Below, one piece after another: positions 1-9,834 of a stretch of DNA of 64,000 nt (the first letter of the stretch is position 1; each line of letters opens with the position of its first letter). The DNA is from Adiantum capillus-veneris (taxonomy: Eukaryota; Streptophyta; Polypodiopsida; Polypodiales; Pteridaceae): positions 116,207,587-116,271,586 of the forward strand of contig CM043947.1 in NCBI GenBank assembly GCA_014529385.2, in the 5' to 3' direction. The notes under the pieces are model-generated. The model had not been told where the DNA came from, did no database searches, and saw only the letters and a program-made list of their open reading frames with translations. The position numbers and the translations under genes were made by a program.

Positions 1-129
1 TTCCCTTATGCCTCCTCTTGATTATGGGCGAGAGAGGGAGATTTCTTGGTGCTCTTGTCTTCTTCCCGGATGCTTTTCTTTCTCGAGCTCTTTGTTCTCT
101 CCAGCACGAGAGAAAGAGCACCTTTATTG

Positions 130-132
<3 letters not shown>

Positions 133-181
<49 letters not shown>
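133..181. repeat. (GA)n microsatellite
   Basis: About 24 uninterrupted GA units. The Arg-Glu repeats it appears to encode are an artefact of the dinucleotide. Confidence 0.95.
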
Positions 182-183
<2 letters not shown>

Positions 184-567
184 CTCTCTTGCTTACCCTC
201 CTTCTTCCTTTCTTCTTGCCCTCGTGTTATGCCCTCCCATTGATAGCCCTTGTTGGCTTGCCTTCCTTCGTTAACTTGCCCTATTCCTCTCTCCTCGCTT
301 GTTAAAAATATAACCTCCCCTTATTAGAGCCGGCACCACTGACGTGGCAAGGTTGGATGTCGACCAGCGCGGAATGCGCCGCAATCGGCTACGAACGGCA
401 TCACCCCTGCTAGCTGAGCAAATCACGCTTCTGTCGCGTGCTCGTCTGACATCGAATGCGATCGCTCCGAACCTTTTTCCTCCTGCGCAGTCTCCTTTTT
501 CGCTGCTATGGACACCATTGCCTTATTTCTTCCTTGGCTTCACACATCTTCCCTTAATTTACCCATT

Positions 568-870
568 GGGCGGCCTTTATCTGATAAGGTTATGGGCGGG
601 CGGCCCTTATCTCATAAGGGCACCACATTAGGGCATACATGCAGGCCAAGGCAATGCGGTAAGCATTGAATTTGGCGTATATAATGATTAAGGCATCGCC
701 AAGCAGTATAGCTTCTTTCATTGGCGGCCACATTAGTGGGCGGCCTTTAGGTTGGCCTATGGCTAGCATTATCAAAGGCACCACATTTGGCATACAATTC
801 GGCCAGGCAATGTTAAGCAACAAATAAAAGGCATCATGTTTGGTACACATGTCGGCAAAGCAATGTCATG
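568..870. repeat. Short diverged direct repeats
   Basis: A 22-bp phrase beginning 'gggcggcc' and ending 'ataagg' occurs at 568-589 and again at 598-619 with two differences, and its first half returns at 738. A second phrase ('ggcaccacatt...ggcatac...ggcaatg') occurs near 620-655 and 777-812, with a weaker version near 830-865. These look like a small decayed tandem array. Confidence 0.5.
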
Positions 871-1599
871 CACGATATTTTTCTCCAGTTAGCCTTGACT
901 AACAATATCTTCGAGAATCTTATTGTCCATAACAGCATCCCCAATAATGCAAAAATTACCCAGCTCAGCGTGTCAACAACTGACACCAGACTCTGCCTGC
1001 CAAGCCGTAAATCCCATTAGACTTCTTAAACTGCATAAAATGCATACAAACCCTGTCGAGGCTGTAAAATTCCTAGATGGCACTCCGATCAAGCGGACCG
1101 AACTGGTACGGAGCCGGCCCCCGGTGAATCTGTAACGGCTAATATCTTGGCGACCGGGACTCCGATCACTGATCTGAAAAGACCGACGCGCTCCACAAAG
1201 TGAGCACTTCAGGCCCATGCATTCATTTTATTTTTGTCACCTCAGGTGCAGTTGCCCAATCCATTACGGATCTGTAATCGACTCAAACTTCAATATGCCA
1301 TAACTTCTTCACCGTAGCTCCAATCGACGAGCCGTAAAGACAAGCCATTAGAGAACTTGAAGCACTACAACTCTAGATCATAAACTCCCATATGTGCTCA
1401 CTTCAAGCATAGTCATTTCTGGCATCATTAAGGTATAAGTTGTCCTTTTAAAGCCGCATCTGACATACATTAATCATTAAACTTGGCATGTTAACAAGCC
1501 ATGATCTATAACCATTAATCAAGTAAGATTTAAAAAAGCTTGATATGTGTTTTTTCGGCATCTTTCTTAGCATGGAAGCGGAGATGCACGACACACTGG

Positions 1600-2935
1600 A
1601 AATGATACCTCGATGGTATCATGGATGACAATAGTTCATGTGGATTCCCAGATACCACTTCCTATTACGATCGGATTAATCAATCAATTGGCTTTGTATC
1701 AATTACTAGCTGGTAGGCTATACAAAAGAAATCAAGATGGAAATTTGTTCTTATGCATTAATCTTGAAGAAAAAAAAAACAGTACCTAAGTCAAGCACAT
1801 GTTACCATAGTAGGACTTCACTTTGCGGAAGACCAAACTATGCAACGAATCTTAAGACTTGGAGTATTTTGGCCGACTATGAGGAGTGTTGTTTGATCTT
1901 TTGTAAAGGATTGTCCTCAATGTCAAAAACAAACACCCATACCTCATGTAACATTGTTTCAGATGTCACCTCTTCCTAAGTGGAGTAAATATCTATTTAC
2001 TTACTTATCGAGCCGAATATTTCCTGAGGATATGAGTAAACACCGTCAAAGAGAAATTGAAACTGAAGCAAGAGACTATGCTCTTATCGGGAACTAATTG
2101 TATCAGAGAGGTAGAGGTCAACATTTGTGTCTTTGTGCAAATAAAGACGAGTATATTTCGATTATAGAACGAGAACATGCTGGATTAGCTGGAGGTCACT
2201 TTTCTAGTGAGACCACCGCAAGAGCAATCTTGATGGTAGGCATATGGTGGCCAACACTTTTTGCGAAGGTGTGATGCTTGTCAGCGAGAAAAAATGCCAA
2301 CACGTGTAGATAGCATGCCCTTAAGACCAATGATGGGGGCTAGAGCTTTTGCAAAATGGGGTATAGATTTGTTGGGCCAATACAACCACGTGCTTATAGA
2401 ACCCAAGCTCAATATATCATTGTAGCTATGGATCATTTGACCAAGTGAGCCAAGGCTAAAGCAACTCAAAAGAATGATGCCAGAACCACTGTTGCATTCT
2501 TATATGAGTATGTATTCACGAGATATGGACTGCCAATAGAAATTGTCAATGATCAGGGAACTCATTTCCTCAATGAGGTAATTGAGTATTTGCTTAATGA
2601 GTTTTATGGTCATACATAACAAATTAGCTCCCTTTCACCCACAAGCAAACGGACAAGCTAAGCATACAAAAAAAATTCTTAGCTCGGTGCTGACTAACAT
2701 GTTTAGATCAGGAAGGACAGACTCGGAAATGAATCTCCATGCTGCTCTATGGGCTTATCGAGTTTCATTCAAAACAACTTTAAATGCTACACCCTTTAAC
2801 CTTGTTTATGGTCTCGATGCCATACTACCAATAGAATTTCTATTGCCGACATTAAGGGTAGCACGAAATCTTGAGTGGATTGGACATGAATTGTCAGAAA
2901 GACTTGAAGATTTGGAAAAGCTAGATGAGCAAAGG
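1600..2935 (+). pseudogene. Ty3/gypsy integrase relic with two tandem H2C2 modules (5' part)
   Basis: Decayed Ty3/gypsy pol, plus strand. From about 1789 to 2270 one frame reads through with two stops. It holds a first zinc module (His codons at 1798 and 1819, Cys codons at 1912 and 1921: HX6HX30CX2C) and, 126 codons on in the same frame, a second H2C2 start (His at 2176 and 2197; its Cys pair at 2270 and 2279 is shifted by a small indel). The integrase core follows in several frames: the first Asp near 2365 ('WGIDL'), a second in 'NDQGTHF' near 2551, and an open stretch 2582-2935. In that stretch the expected catalytic Glu position reads Lys ('GQAKHTKK'). The C-terminal phrases 'LWAYR' and 'TPFNLVYGLDAILPIEF' are typical of the family. 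A complete Ty3 element inserted at 2936 interrupts it, and it resumes at 11849. It cannot make a working integrase. Confidence 0.85.
2931..2935 (+). repeat. Target-site duplication AAAGG (left)
   Basis: AAAGG directly before the left LTR matches AAAGG at 11844-11848 directly after the right LTR. The flanks rejoin the integrase reading 'LDEQR|LTAPAH', which shows a simple insertion with a 5-bp duplication. Confidence 0.95.
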
Positions 2936-4528
2936 TGTAACATTTAATGGCCTAAAATCTTATTTGTAGCGGAAATTAGCATGAACATAGTGGGCATTTC
3001 ATTAGAATAGATTCCTAATGATAATTACAAGAGTGCTTGGGTGGAGAGAGCAACAAAAAGCATAACACCTAGTTAGATAGCATCGACAATACTTTCAAAA
3101 GAGAGAGCAATTAAACTATTGACAACAGTTGAGGACCGGATTTGCATGGAGCCGGTCCCCCCTCCAAAAGGCTTTGTATTATGGTTTCTCCCATCAAGAG
3201 AGACATTGTACAATACAATTCTTTGTGTTCCTTCAAGACTAGCTAGTGCAATGAAGATGGAAGCTTCATACACCAAGCAAAACACTTAATCAAACACAAC
3301 TTGAATTATCCCCGTTCTCAGACCCAAGACCTCACACACCTTCGAAGATGGTGAGAGCTAGCAGGGTATGAGAGTAGATTGAGAGGAAAAAGAAGTATCT
3401 TACGAGAAAGAAGTACATCTCCTCACATAATCACTCATATTAGCATAGCTTAGCTTAGTAATTAGCTTGGTAGAGAAGATGAGCATGCATTGAAGCTTGG
3501 CTCTTGGTTGGATTTGCATCCACATGCCAAGAGAGTGTTGATGTAGGCTTCTATCTCACAAGCTTGGAGTAGGTGATGAGCTCTCCATTAAAGCTTGGGA
3601 GGAGATAGAGTGTTTTTTCCTTCACACATGGTCAAGTGTGAGAGTGTGTGTGTCAATGCCAAGCAAAAATCAGCCCCCTCTCTCTCTTGGGCGAGCCCTA
3701 GCTGCTAAGTTAGGCTGGCTTTTGCCTCATTGGACCTCCCCAGGTCAAGCCAATAGGGATTAAGCAGCATAAGTGATAGCCTTCTGACATGTGTCCCCCT
3801 TTCCCCTTTTGTGAGAGCTTTAGGTAATTAAATAATTAAACTAAACTCTCATTGGACCCCTTTGCCTCCTGGCCAATAGGAATCAGGCAAGCCATGGGGC
3901 TCCTGAATGCTCATTGGACCCCTTGGGAGACTGCCCAATAGTCTTCTAGGACACTTAATTCTTATTGGTTTCTTTTATTAAATGTTTTTAAATTAATTAA
4001 ACTAGATTTACTCTAGCTTAATTCTCATTGGTCCACTTCAAGGGTCTTCCAATAGGAATTGGGCACACCTTGTGGGCATCTGGCCTAGGGAGCTGACATG
4101 TGTCCCTCATTCCCTTTGTGTAAAGGGAGCCTGTGTGTGTGTGTGTGGTTTTCTCTCTCATCCCCTAGCTTTGGGGCTCGCCCCCTCCCATGTAGGGATG
4201 CAGAAAGACTTTTTGGGCACACACACTAAGCATCCAATTTTCCCTAAGGTTGACCTTTGGACACAACCTTTGAATTTTGGAACCTTAGCATTTTGGAAGT
4301 CTTAATGGGCTGAACCTTAGGGTCTTTTTAGCCCGTTGTTTCACATGGCTCTTTTGGAGATGGCCCCCCCTTTGGATCCCTATTTTCCCTCCTTTGGATC
4401 CCTACTGTGGCCGGTCTGCTAACTTAACCAATATTCTAGCTTTTTCTCCCTTGGCACTTCCCCACATTAAATGATCAGTTTAGTATGAGAAAATCATTTA
4501 GGAGAATTAGATATTGATTATTATGACA
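2936..4528 (-). repeat. Chromovirus 3' LTR
   Basis: 1593 bp, beginning TGTAAC and ending ATGACA on the plus strand. On the coding strand it starts TGTCATAATA and lies just after the polypurine tract. It contains a TG microsatellite near 4133-4147 and four ATTGG...CCAAT pairs (3729-4053). A 70-codon open frame at 3073-3285 on the minus strand is discussed under rejected items. Confidence 0.95.
3729..4053. promoter_or_regulatory. Array of four ATTGG...CCAAT inverted pairs in the LTR
   Basis: Pairs lie at 3729-3754, 3851-3877, 3913-3939 and 4027-4053. Each has ATTGG on the left and CCAAT 16-17 bases further on, mostly within the frame 'cATTGGacc...CCAATag'; an unpaired ATTGG is at 3964. CCAAT is the known core of NF-Y sites, so this could be a U3 enhancer. 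That role is inferred. I see no clear TATA box between the array and the interior of the element. Confidence 0.5.
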
Positions 4529-4530
4529 TT

Positions 4531-4541
4531 ACCTCTCTCTT
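4531..4541 (-). other. Polypurine tract of the chromovirus
   Basis: On the coding strand the stretch reads AAGAGAGAGGT, followed by AA and the LTR start TGTCATAA. This is the expected place for second-strand DNA priming. The same purine run precedes the related LTR at 33490. Confidence 0.8.
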
Positions 4542-4885
4542 GAAATCATAGTCGTCCTCGACTATGGTATAGAGAAGATAAAGCATATGCATGAGTCCTA
4601 TTCTTAGCGGGTAGAGGATCCCTATGTTACCCTACGACATCATTCCATAATGGATGAGTAGTCCATTTGGCGCTTGAGAGCCTGAGGCTGCCGCAAGCAT
4701 GTCTGCACATTAGTCCTATCAGTCTTCCATAGTAGAGTGACAAGCTCTACTTGGTGTTTGGGAGACGTCGTCCCCACAAACTTGATCTAAGCATGCATAC
4801 TACTTCATTTTTGTGCACAAATCAAGAAAAAGAGAGTCTTATAAGACAAAAATTTTTGTTCATTTTTAACATTTTGTACATTTGC

Positions 4886-7800
4886 TTACTCTTGGGAAGC
4901 ATTGTAAGCATTGACAAGGTTTAGGTTATCCTTTAATTGTATGCCTTGCATCCATCTAGCATCTTCAAAAGGATAATTCTTAAACTTAATAAGATATCGT
5001 CTGATAGTCTTACCGCCTCTTAATACCTTGTCTTCATGTCGGAGAATGGACTCGGGCTGCAGCACCTCCTCGTGGTCCTCGATCTCCGGTGGGTCTTCAA
5101 TAGTTGGTTCTTGAGGTGGCTCTCCTTTGTAAGGCTTTAAAAGGCTCACATGAAAAGCATTGTGTATGAGCCAATGATTGGGCAACTTAAGTTGATAGGC
5201 CATCTCATTGATTGGCCTAAGAATCTGGAAGGGACCATAGTACCTTTTTGCTAGTTTAGCATAGTACTTTTGGTGGCCCGTAGGATTCTTGCCCGTCGTG
5301 TGCCTTAATCGAGCCTTGGGAAACTTTAACAAGACCCAATCGTTTTCTTTAAAGGCTTGGGCTCTTCTGTGCTTGTCAGCAGCAGCCTTTTGCCTTTGCT
5401 GTGAGATAGAGATAGCATCCTTAATCTTTTGGAAAGATTTTTGTAGGTCTCGGCTATACTCATCTGCAGCGAAGATCTTCCCATGTACCTTAAGTAGCAA
5501 GGGACTTTTTGATCTACCCTCAATTACCTCGAAAGGTGCTTTTCCTGTAGAAGTATGTACAGTGTTATTGTAAGCATACTCTACTAAGGGTAAGTACTTC
5601 TCCCATTGGGATCTTTGATCTACTTCCGTTACATAGGCTTTTAGTAGATCGAGAATAGTTAGGTTAGCTATTTCACTTTGGCCATCAGTTTGTGGATGAT
5701 AGGCCGAAGAGAAGTTTAGCCTTGTTCCTAAATTCTCAAAGAGACCCTTCCAGAAATTACTGGTCATTCTAGGATCTCTATCCGACACTATGGACATTGG
5801 CAAGCCATGGTACTTAAAAATTTGTGAAATGAAGAGGGTTGCCATTTGATGGGCTTTGATAGTCTTTTTGACAGGTATAAAATGAGCTTGTTTACTAAAC
5901 CTGTCTACTATCGTCCATATTCCCGTATTCCCATGGATAGACTTAGGCAATCCAAAGATAAAATCCATGGATATGCTCTCCCACGGTGAATTAGGGATTG
6001 GCAAGGGTTGAAGCAATCCAAGTTGCTTCCCTCTATCAAATTTTGTCTTTTGACATACCACACATTTGGAAACATACTCATGTATGTTCACTTTCATGGT
6101 AGGCCAATAGAAATATGTTTCAATTCCCTTTAGGGTAGACTGAATCCCTCTATGCCCCGCATATGGGGGAGCATGAGATTCATACATTACTTTCTCACGT
6201 AGTGAGTTAGTAACGCATAGTCTATTGCCATAGAGAAGATAACCATCTTGTAAAGTAAATGGTTCTTCTTTCTTCCCTAATGCAAGGGCTGAAATCACAT
6301 CTCTAAAATCGGGATCAATAGCATACTCATCTATCATTGAAGATAGATCATTGTGAGTTGCTATGGAAACCGCATTCACTCTCAGTCGTCTTGAGAGTGC
6401 ATCGGCTACTTGATTATGCTTGCCAGCAATGTGAGCAATATGAAAATGAAATTGCGAAAGGAAATTTGCCCACCTCATTTGTTTGTCGGAGAGCTTGGTC
6501 TGCGTCATGAAGTACTTAAGACTTTGGTGATCCGTTCGCAGAATGAAAGGAGTCCCCAATAAATAGTGCTTCCATGAGTCTAAGGCATGTAGAACTGCAA
6601 GGAGTTCTTTTTCGTATATGCCTAGAGCTTGCTCAACAGGGTCGAGCCTTCGACTCTCATAGCCTATGGCATGCCCTTCTTGGAGCAAAACAGCCCCAAG
6701 GCAATCACCACAAGCATCACATTGGACCTCAAATGGTTTTGAGAGATCCGGTAGTGTAAGCACAGGTTGAGAGATAAGCTTTTCTTTAAGCTTTTCGAAA
6801 GCATTGTTCTCCTTAGCAGACCACGTATACCTAACATTTTTCTTTGTTAGGTCATGTAATGGTCCCGCAATTTGTGAGAACTTTTCTATGAAGCGTCTAT
6901 AGTATGCACACATACCTATAAAGCTTCTTAGTTCATGAAGATTCCTTGGTTTAGGCCATCCTTTTATTACCTCTAACTTGGATGGATCCATTTGGATTCC
7001 ATCTTGAGAGATAATGTGACCTAAATATTGAATCTCTTGCAAGAAAAATTCACTTTTCTTTCGATTAACATAAAGTTTATTCTCTCTTAAAACTTGAAAT
7101 ATTACCTGGAGGTGTTGCTTGTGTTCCTCTAATGAATTAGAGTAGATGATAATATCATCAAAGAACACTCCAGTGAAGGTTCGATGAGGTCTGAACAGCT
7201 TCTCCATCAAGCGGTTAAATGTGGCTGGTGCATTAGTCAAGCCAAAAGGCATGACAATGTATTCGTAAAGACCAAATGTAGTACGAAATGCGGTCTTTAC
7301 AATGTCTTGATCAACTATCCTTATTTGATGATAGCCACTTTTTAGGTCAATCCTACTGAAGTAGGTCGATCCTTGTAGCTTATCAAATAGGTCTTCTACC
7401 CGTGGAACGGGAAACCTATTCTTGATAGTGATCCTATTTAGTGCTCTATAGTCGACACACATACGATATGTGCCGTCTTTCTTTTGCACTAATAGCACAG
7501 GTGAGCAAAATGGAGATGAGCTAGGCCTAACCATGCCCTTCTCAATTAACTCATGCACTTGCCGCATAATCTCCTCTTGTTGAGCTTGAGAAACTCTATA
7601 AGGAGGTTTGTTAGGCGGTGAACTTCCTGGAAGAAGTTCAATTGCATGGTCGTCATTACCTCGTTTAGGAGGTAGCTCACAAGGGATGTCGTCAATAAAG
7701 ACATCTTGAAACCCCTTGAGAAAATTGGATAACTCTAATTCCTTTTGGTTGCTTTTATTTTCTTTTGCTAAAGCATTAGGTTCATTTTGAGAATCTTTAA

Positions 7801-8308
7801 CAAAAATCATGTACACGGAAATAGAGCTCTTTATTGACTTGTTGAAAGCTGGTGTATGTACAATGGGGATGGTGTTACCCATCTCCCTAGCATCTATATA
7901 CATGTCCTTTTCCCTGAACTTAAAGGAGATTCTCCTTTCAGGAAATTTAACATGGGCAGCCAGACGGTCAAACCATGGTGCCCCTAGGATTACATCCTCA
8001 TGCTTGAGAGGAGAGATAAAGAAATCCTCTTTGTCCACATAGCCTTGGACATGAAGCCTCAATTTCCCGATTAAGGGAGTGACTGAAGCTTCTTGCCCCT
8101 TGAAGGCACTGTCTGCGGGTAGGATATCTCCCATCTCGTAGGATTGTATGCCTAGCTTGGTGGCTAACTCCATAGATATGAAATTGTGAGTAGAACCAGG
8201 GTCAAAGAGAATAAAAGCATCATGTTCTCTTACCTTTCCCCAAGCATGGCATAGAGGAGATCCTTTGTGGTGAGTTTGATGAATCTCCTCCTCTTGGATT
8301 TCAACCAA
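4886..8308 (-). CDS. pol: Ty3/gypsy chromovirus Pol (PR-RT-RNase H-IN-chromodomain)
   Basis: 1140 codons, open throughout. Protease: 'LFDPGSTHNFIS' at residues 35-46 with 'ILGAPW' near 110; the usual D-S/T-G triad reads D-P-G, so activity is doubtful. RT: about 255-440, 'CVDYRALN', 'SGYHQI', and the catalytic 'FFDD' at 382-385. RNase H: about 525-645, with Asp in 'CDACGD', Glu in 'YEKELLAV', Asp in 'TDHQSL' and 'VADALSR'. Integrase: H2C2 finger from 'HAPPYAGH' (about 712) to 'CVVCQ', then Asp near 782 ('MDFIFGLP'), Asp near 841 ('VSDRDPRM') and Glu near 877 ('GQSEIAN'). Chromodomain: about 1088-1135 ('YLIKFKNYPFEDARW'), which in this family targets integration to marked chromatin. The first Met shown is only the upstream-most one in frame. 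Readable sequence, including a CCHC knuckle, continues 5' of it to about 8480, so the true product is a Gag-Pol fusion. Confidence 0.92.
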   Translation of the reverse strand: MVEIQEEEIHQTHHKGSPLCHAWGKVREHDAFILFDPGSTHNFISMELATKLGIQSYEMGDILPADSAFKGQEASVTPLIGKLRLHVQGYVDKEDFFISPLKHEDVILGAPWFDRLAAHVKFPERRISFKFREKDMYIDAREMGNTIPIVHTPAFNKSIKSSISVYMIFVKDSQNEPNALAKENKSNQKELELSNFLKGFQDVFIDDIPCELPPKRGNDDHAIELLPGSSPPNKPPYRVSQAQQEEIMRQVHELIEKGMVRPSSSPFCSPVLLVQKKDGTYRMCVDYRALNRITIKNRFPVPRVEDLFDKLQGSTYFSRIDLKSGYHQIRIVDQDIVKTAFRTTFGLYEYIVMPFGLTNAPATFNRLMEKLFRPHRTFTGVFFDDIIIYSNSLEEHKQHLQVIFQVLRENKLYVNRKKSEFFLQEIQYLGHIISQDGIQMDPSKLEVIKGWPKPRNLHELRSFIGMCAYYRRFIEKFSQIAGPLHDLTKKNVRYTWSAKENNAFEKLKEKLISQPVLTLPDLSKPFEVQCDACGDCLGAVLLQEGHAIGYESRRLDPVEQALGIYEKELLAVLHALDSWKHYLLGTPFILRTDHQSLKYFMTQTKLSDKQMRWANFLSQFHFHIAHIAGKHNQVADALSRRLRVNAVSIATHNDLSSMIDEYAIDPDFRDVISALALGKKEEPFTLQDGYLLYGNRLCVTNSLREKVMYESHAPPYAGHRGIQSTLKGIETYFYWPTMKVNIHEYVSKCVVCQKTKFDRGKQLGLLQPLPIPNSPWESISMDFIFGLPKSIHGNTGIWTIVDRFSKQAHFIPVKKTIKAHQMATLFISQIFKYHGLPMSIVSDRDPRMTSNFWKGLFENLGTRLNFSSAYHPQTDGQSEIANLTILDLLKAYVTEVDQRSQWEKYLPLVEYAYNNTVHTSTGKAPFEVIEGRSKSPLLLKVHGKIFAADEYSRDLQKSFQKIKDAISISQQRQKAAADKHRRAQAFKENDWVLLKFPKARLRHTTGKNPTGHQKYYAKLAKRYYGPFQILRPINEMAYQLKLPNHWLIHNAFHVSLLKPYKGEPPQEPTIEDPPEIEDHEEVLQPESILRHEDKVLRGGKTIRRYLIKFKNYPFEDARWMQGIQLKDNLNLVNAYNASQE

Positions 8309-9834
8309 AGAAGCTCTAGGAGGATCTTGGCGGTTGTTCTTTTGGGGACAAGCGCGGTACGCATGCCCTTGTTCGCTGCACTTGAAACACCGGTTATCTT
8401 TACGATAACGCTCAAGCTCTTCAGGAGAGAGTTTATTCTTTCCTTTGTAAACTCCCTTCTCTTTGCTTTGTTGGAATTGCCCTTAGGAGACTTTTGGACA
8501 TTGTCCTTCCCCTTAGGCTCATTGGAACCCTTGTTTTCCGGGGGCTTATTATTTCTTTTACCCCCCGTTTGGAAATTGATTCGCGAGGCCACCATAGTAT
8601 GATGTATTACCGCCGATATGGTACGTGGCCTTTGGGAGTTGACATACTCCGCCATTTCTTCGGTTAAGCCCGCACAAAATTGTTGCTTTTGCTCTCCAAA
8701 ATCCAACCTTTTGAAGACAGTGGCTTTGAGTTGTAAGTCCCAAAACTTGTCTACATATTTGTAGATGGATTCATTGGGAGAGAGCTTTAAGCTTCGCCAT
8801 TCGGTGAGTACTTTGTCTTTGGCATCGGTGGCCAAAAACTGCTTCATAATGGAAGCTCTTAAAGCCTTCCATGTTCGTGGAGCTTCACCGTTGGCTCGTA
8901 GGCTAGACCACCATTGTCTGGCGGACTTTTGAAAGTGCATAGCTACATGGCGTAGCTTAGAGGACTCCGTGAAGCCCTCATCTCCAAACGCCGCATCGAA
9001 TTGTTGGATAAAGGCCAAAACTTTGTCTGTAGCACCAAAGGTACCATCATAGGTAAGGAAAGAGATGCTCTTCCCTCCCTCTTTGAATTTCTTCAGCTTG
9101 GACGACCTCTTCCATGCGGCATAGGATTTCCTATGGCCTCTTCTTTTTGATGGTTCAAAAGTTGCACCATCACTTTCTTCAGAAGATGAAGAATTTGAAG
9201 AAGGTGGAGAAGAGGGTGACCTCTTTCTCGCCTTTTTCTTGTCTTGATCTTTGTCGTCTTCACCATAGCTTTCATAAGAGGAAGAGGATAAAGAAGATGG
9301 AGAAGAGGGTGTCCTCTTTCTCGCCTTTTTCTTCTCTTGCTTTTTATCATCCCTCTTTGAATTATGGCGTGGAGAAGAGTGTGATGGTCTTCTCCGCTTT
9401 GGTGGTGATGGAGAGCGTTTAGCCCGCCGTCTTCGTGGAGCCATCTCCGTCGAGGTGGCGGGAGACTCGCTTCTTTCTCGTTCCTTCGGTGGAGGCTCTT
9501 GAGTTCTCCTTTGGGAAGGAGATGCATCATCAAGAAGTAAGTTCTTGAGCCCTTCATATGGATTCTCTTCTTCTTCCCGAATCGGAGAGAGACCTCTTTT
9601 GGTAGTCTCACAAGGAGGCTTCCCAGGTGTTCTCTCGTCATGGTGATGAGCTTGGAGAATCCCGTGAGCACGGAGCTGCCGTTGCACTTCACTTTGGAGA
9701 GATGGATTGCCCATGGCTTGTTGAAGCCTAGAAACAAGATAATTAACAAGCATTGAGGCATCATTAGTAGCTTGCTCATGAGCAAAATCAAAGTTATCAA
9801 CATTAACTTCACTCTCTTTAATATTGTCAGCCAT
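8230..9834 (-). CDS. gag: Ty3/gypsy Gag with Arg/Ser-rich domain, 3' end frameshifted
   Basis: 534 codons starting MADNIKESEV. Residues about 133-222 are very rich in Arg, Ser, Pro and Lys and contain an internal duplication of a 'KKKARKR(S/T)PSSP' unit, like an SR-protein tail. Residues about 255-410 form the usual retrotransposon capsid-type region ('ARQWWSSL', 'LTEWRSLKLSPNESIYKYVDKF', 'QFCAGLTEEMAEYV'). The basic tail follows ('NNKPPENKG', 'KGKDNVQKSPKGN'). The last ~80 codons of this frame are probably not genuine. In the -1 frame the same DNA encodes the expected CCHC knuckle (C-X2-C-X4-H-X4-C, 'CFKCSEQGHAYRAC', about 8345-8400), which continues into pol. A stop at 8483-8485 in that frame limits the shift to the interval 8400-8483. 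Either a 1-base indel or a -1 frameshift would explain it; a knuckle outside Gag would be unusual, so I favour an indel. Confidence 0.85.
   Translation of the reverse strand: MADNIKESEVNVDNFDFAHEQATNDASMLVNYLVSRLQQAMGNPSLQSEVQRQLRAHGILQAHHHDERTPGKPPCETTKRGLSPIREEEENPYEGLKNLLLDDASPSQRRTQEPPPKERERSESPATSTEMAPRRRRAKRSPSPPKRRRPSHSSPRHNSKRDDKKQEKKKARKRTPSSPSSLSSSSYESYGEDDKDQDKKKARKRSPSSPPSSNSSSSEESDGATFEPSKRRGHRKSYAAWKRSSKLKKFKEGGKSISFLTYDGTFGATDKVLAFIQQFDAAFGDEGFTESSKLRHVAMHFQKSARQWWSSLRANGEAPRTWKALRASIMKQFLATDAKDKVLTEWRSLKLSPNESIYKYVDKFWDLQLKATVFKRLDFGEQKQQFCAGLTEEMAEYVNSQRPRTISAVIHHTMVASRINFQTGGKRNNKPPENKGSNEPKGKDNVQKSPKGNSNKAKRREFTKERINSLLKSLSVIVKITGVSSAANKGMRTALVPKRTTAKILLELLWLKSKRRRFIKLTTKDLLYAMLGER

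Larger units (their letters stand above)
1..1540. repeat. Diverged long-LTR-like block, no gene seen
   Basis: No coding region is supported here. The order of blocks (GA/CT microsatellite, GC-rich stretch around 330-480, then a tail with phrases such as 'ctgaaaagaccg' and 'gctccac' near 1170-1200) resembles the order in the LTR-B copies at 54560 and 61718. The tail around 1090-1370 can be aligned by eye with 63300-63530, at low identity. I infer an old LTR of a related family. Boundaries and orientation are not fixed. Confidence 0.35.

Noticed and set aside
3073-3285. 70-codon open frame inside the chromovirus LTR, also at 10389 and 60189
   Set aside because: It is open in all three LTR copies, but the older copy differs by at least six amino acids with no sign of restraint, and the related LTR at 35063 is broken at the same place. 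Likely chance.
5289-5573. Plus-strand ORFs inside the chromovirus gag-pol (also 6574, 7809, 8267, 9114)
   Set aside because: Antisense frames of real gag or pol sequence.
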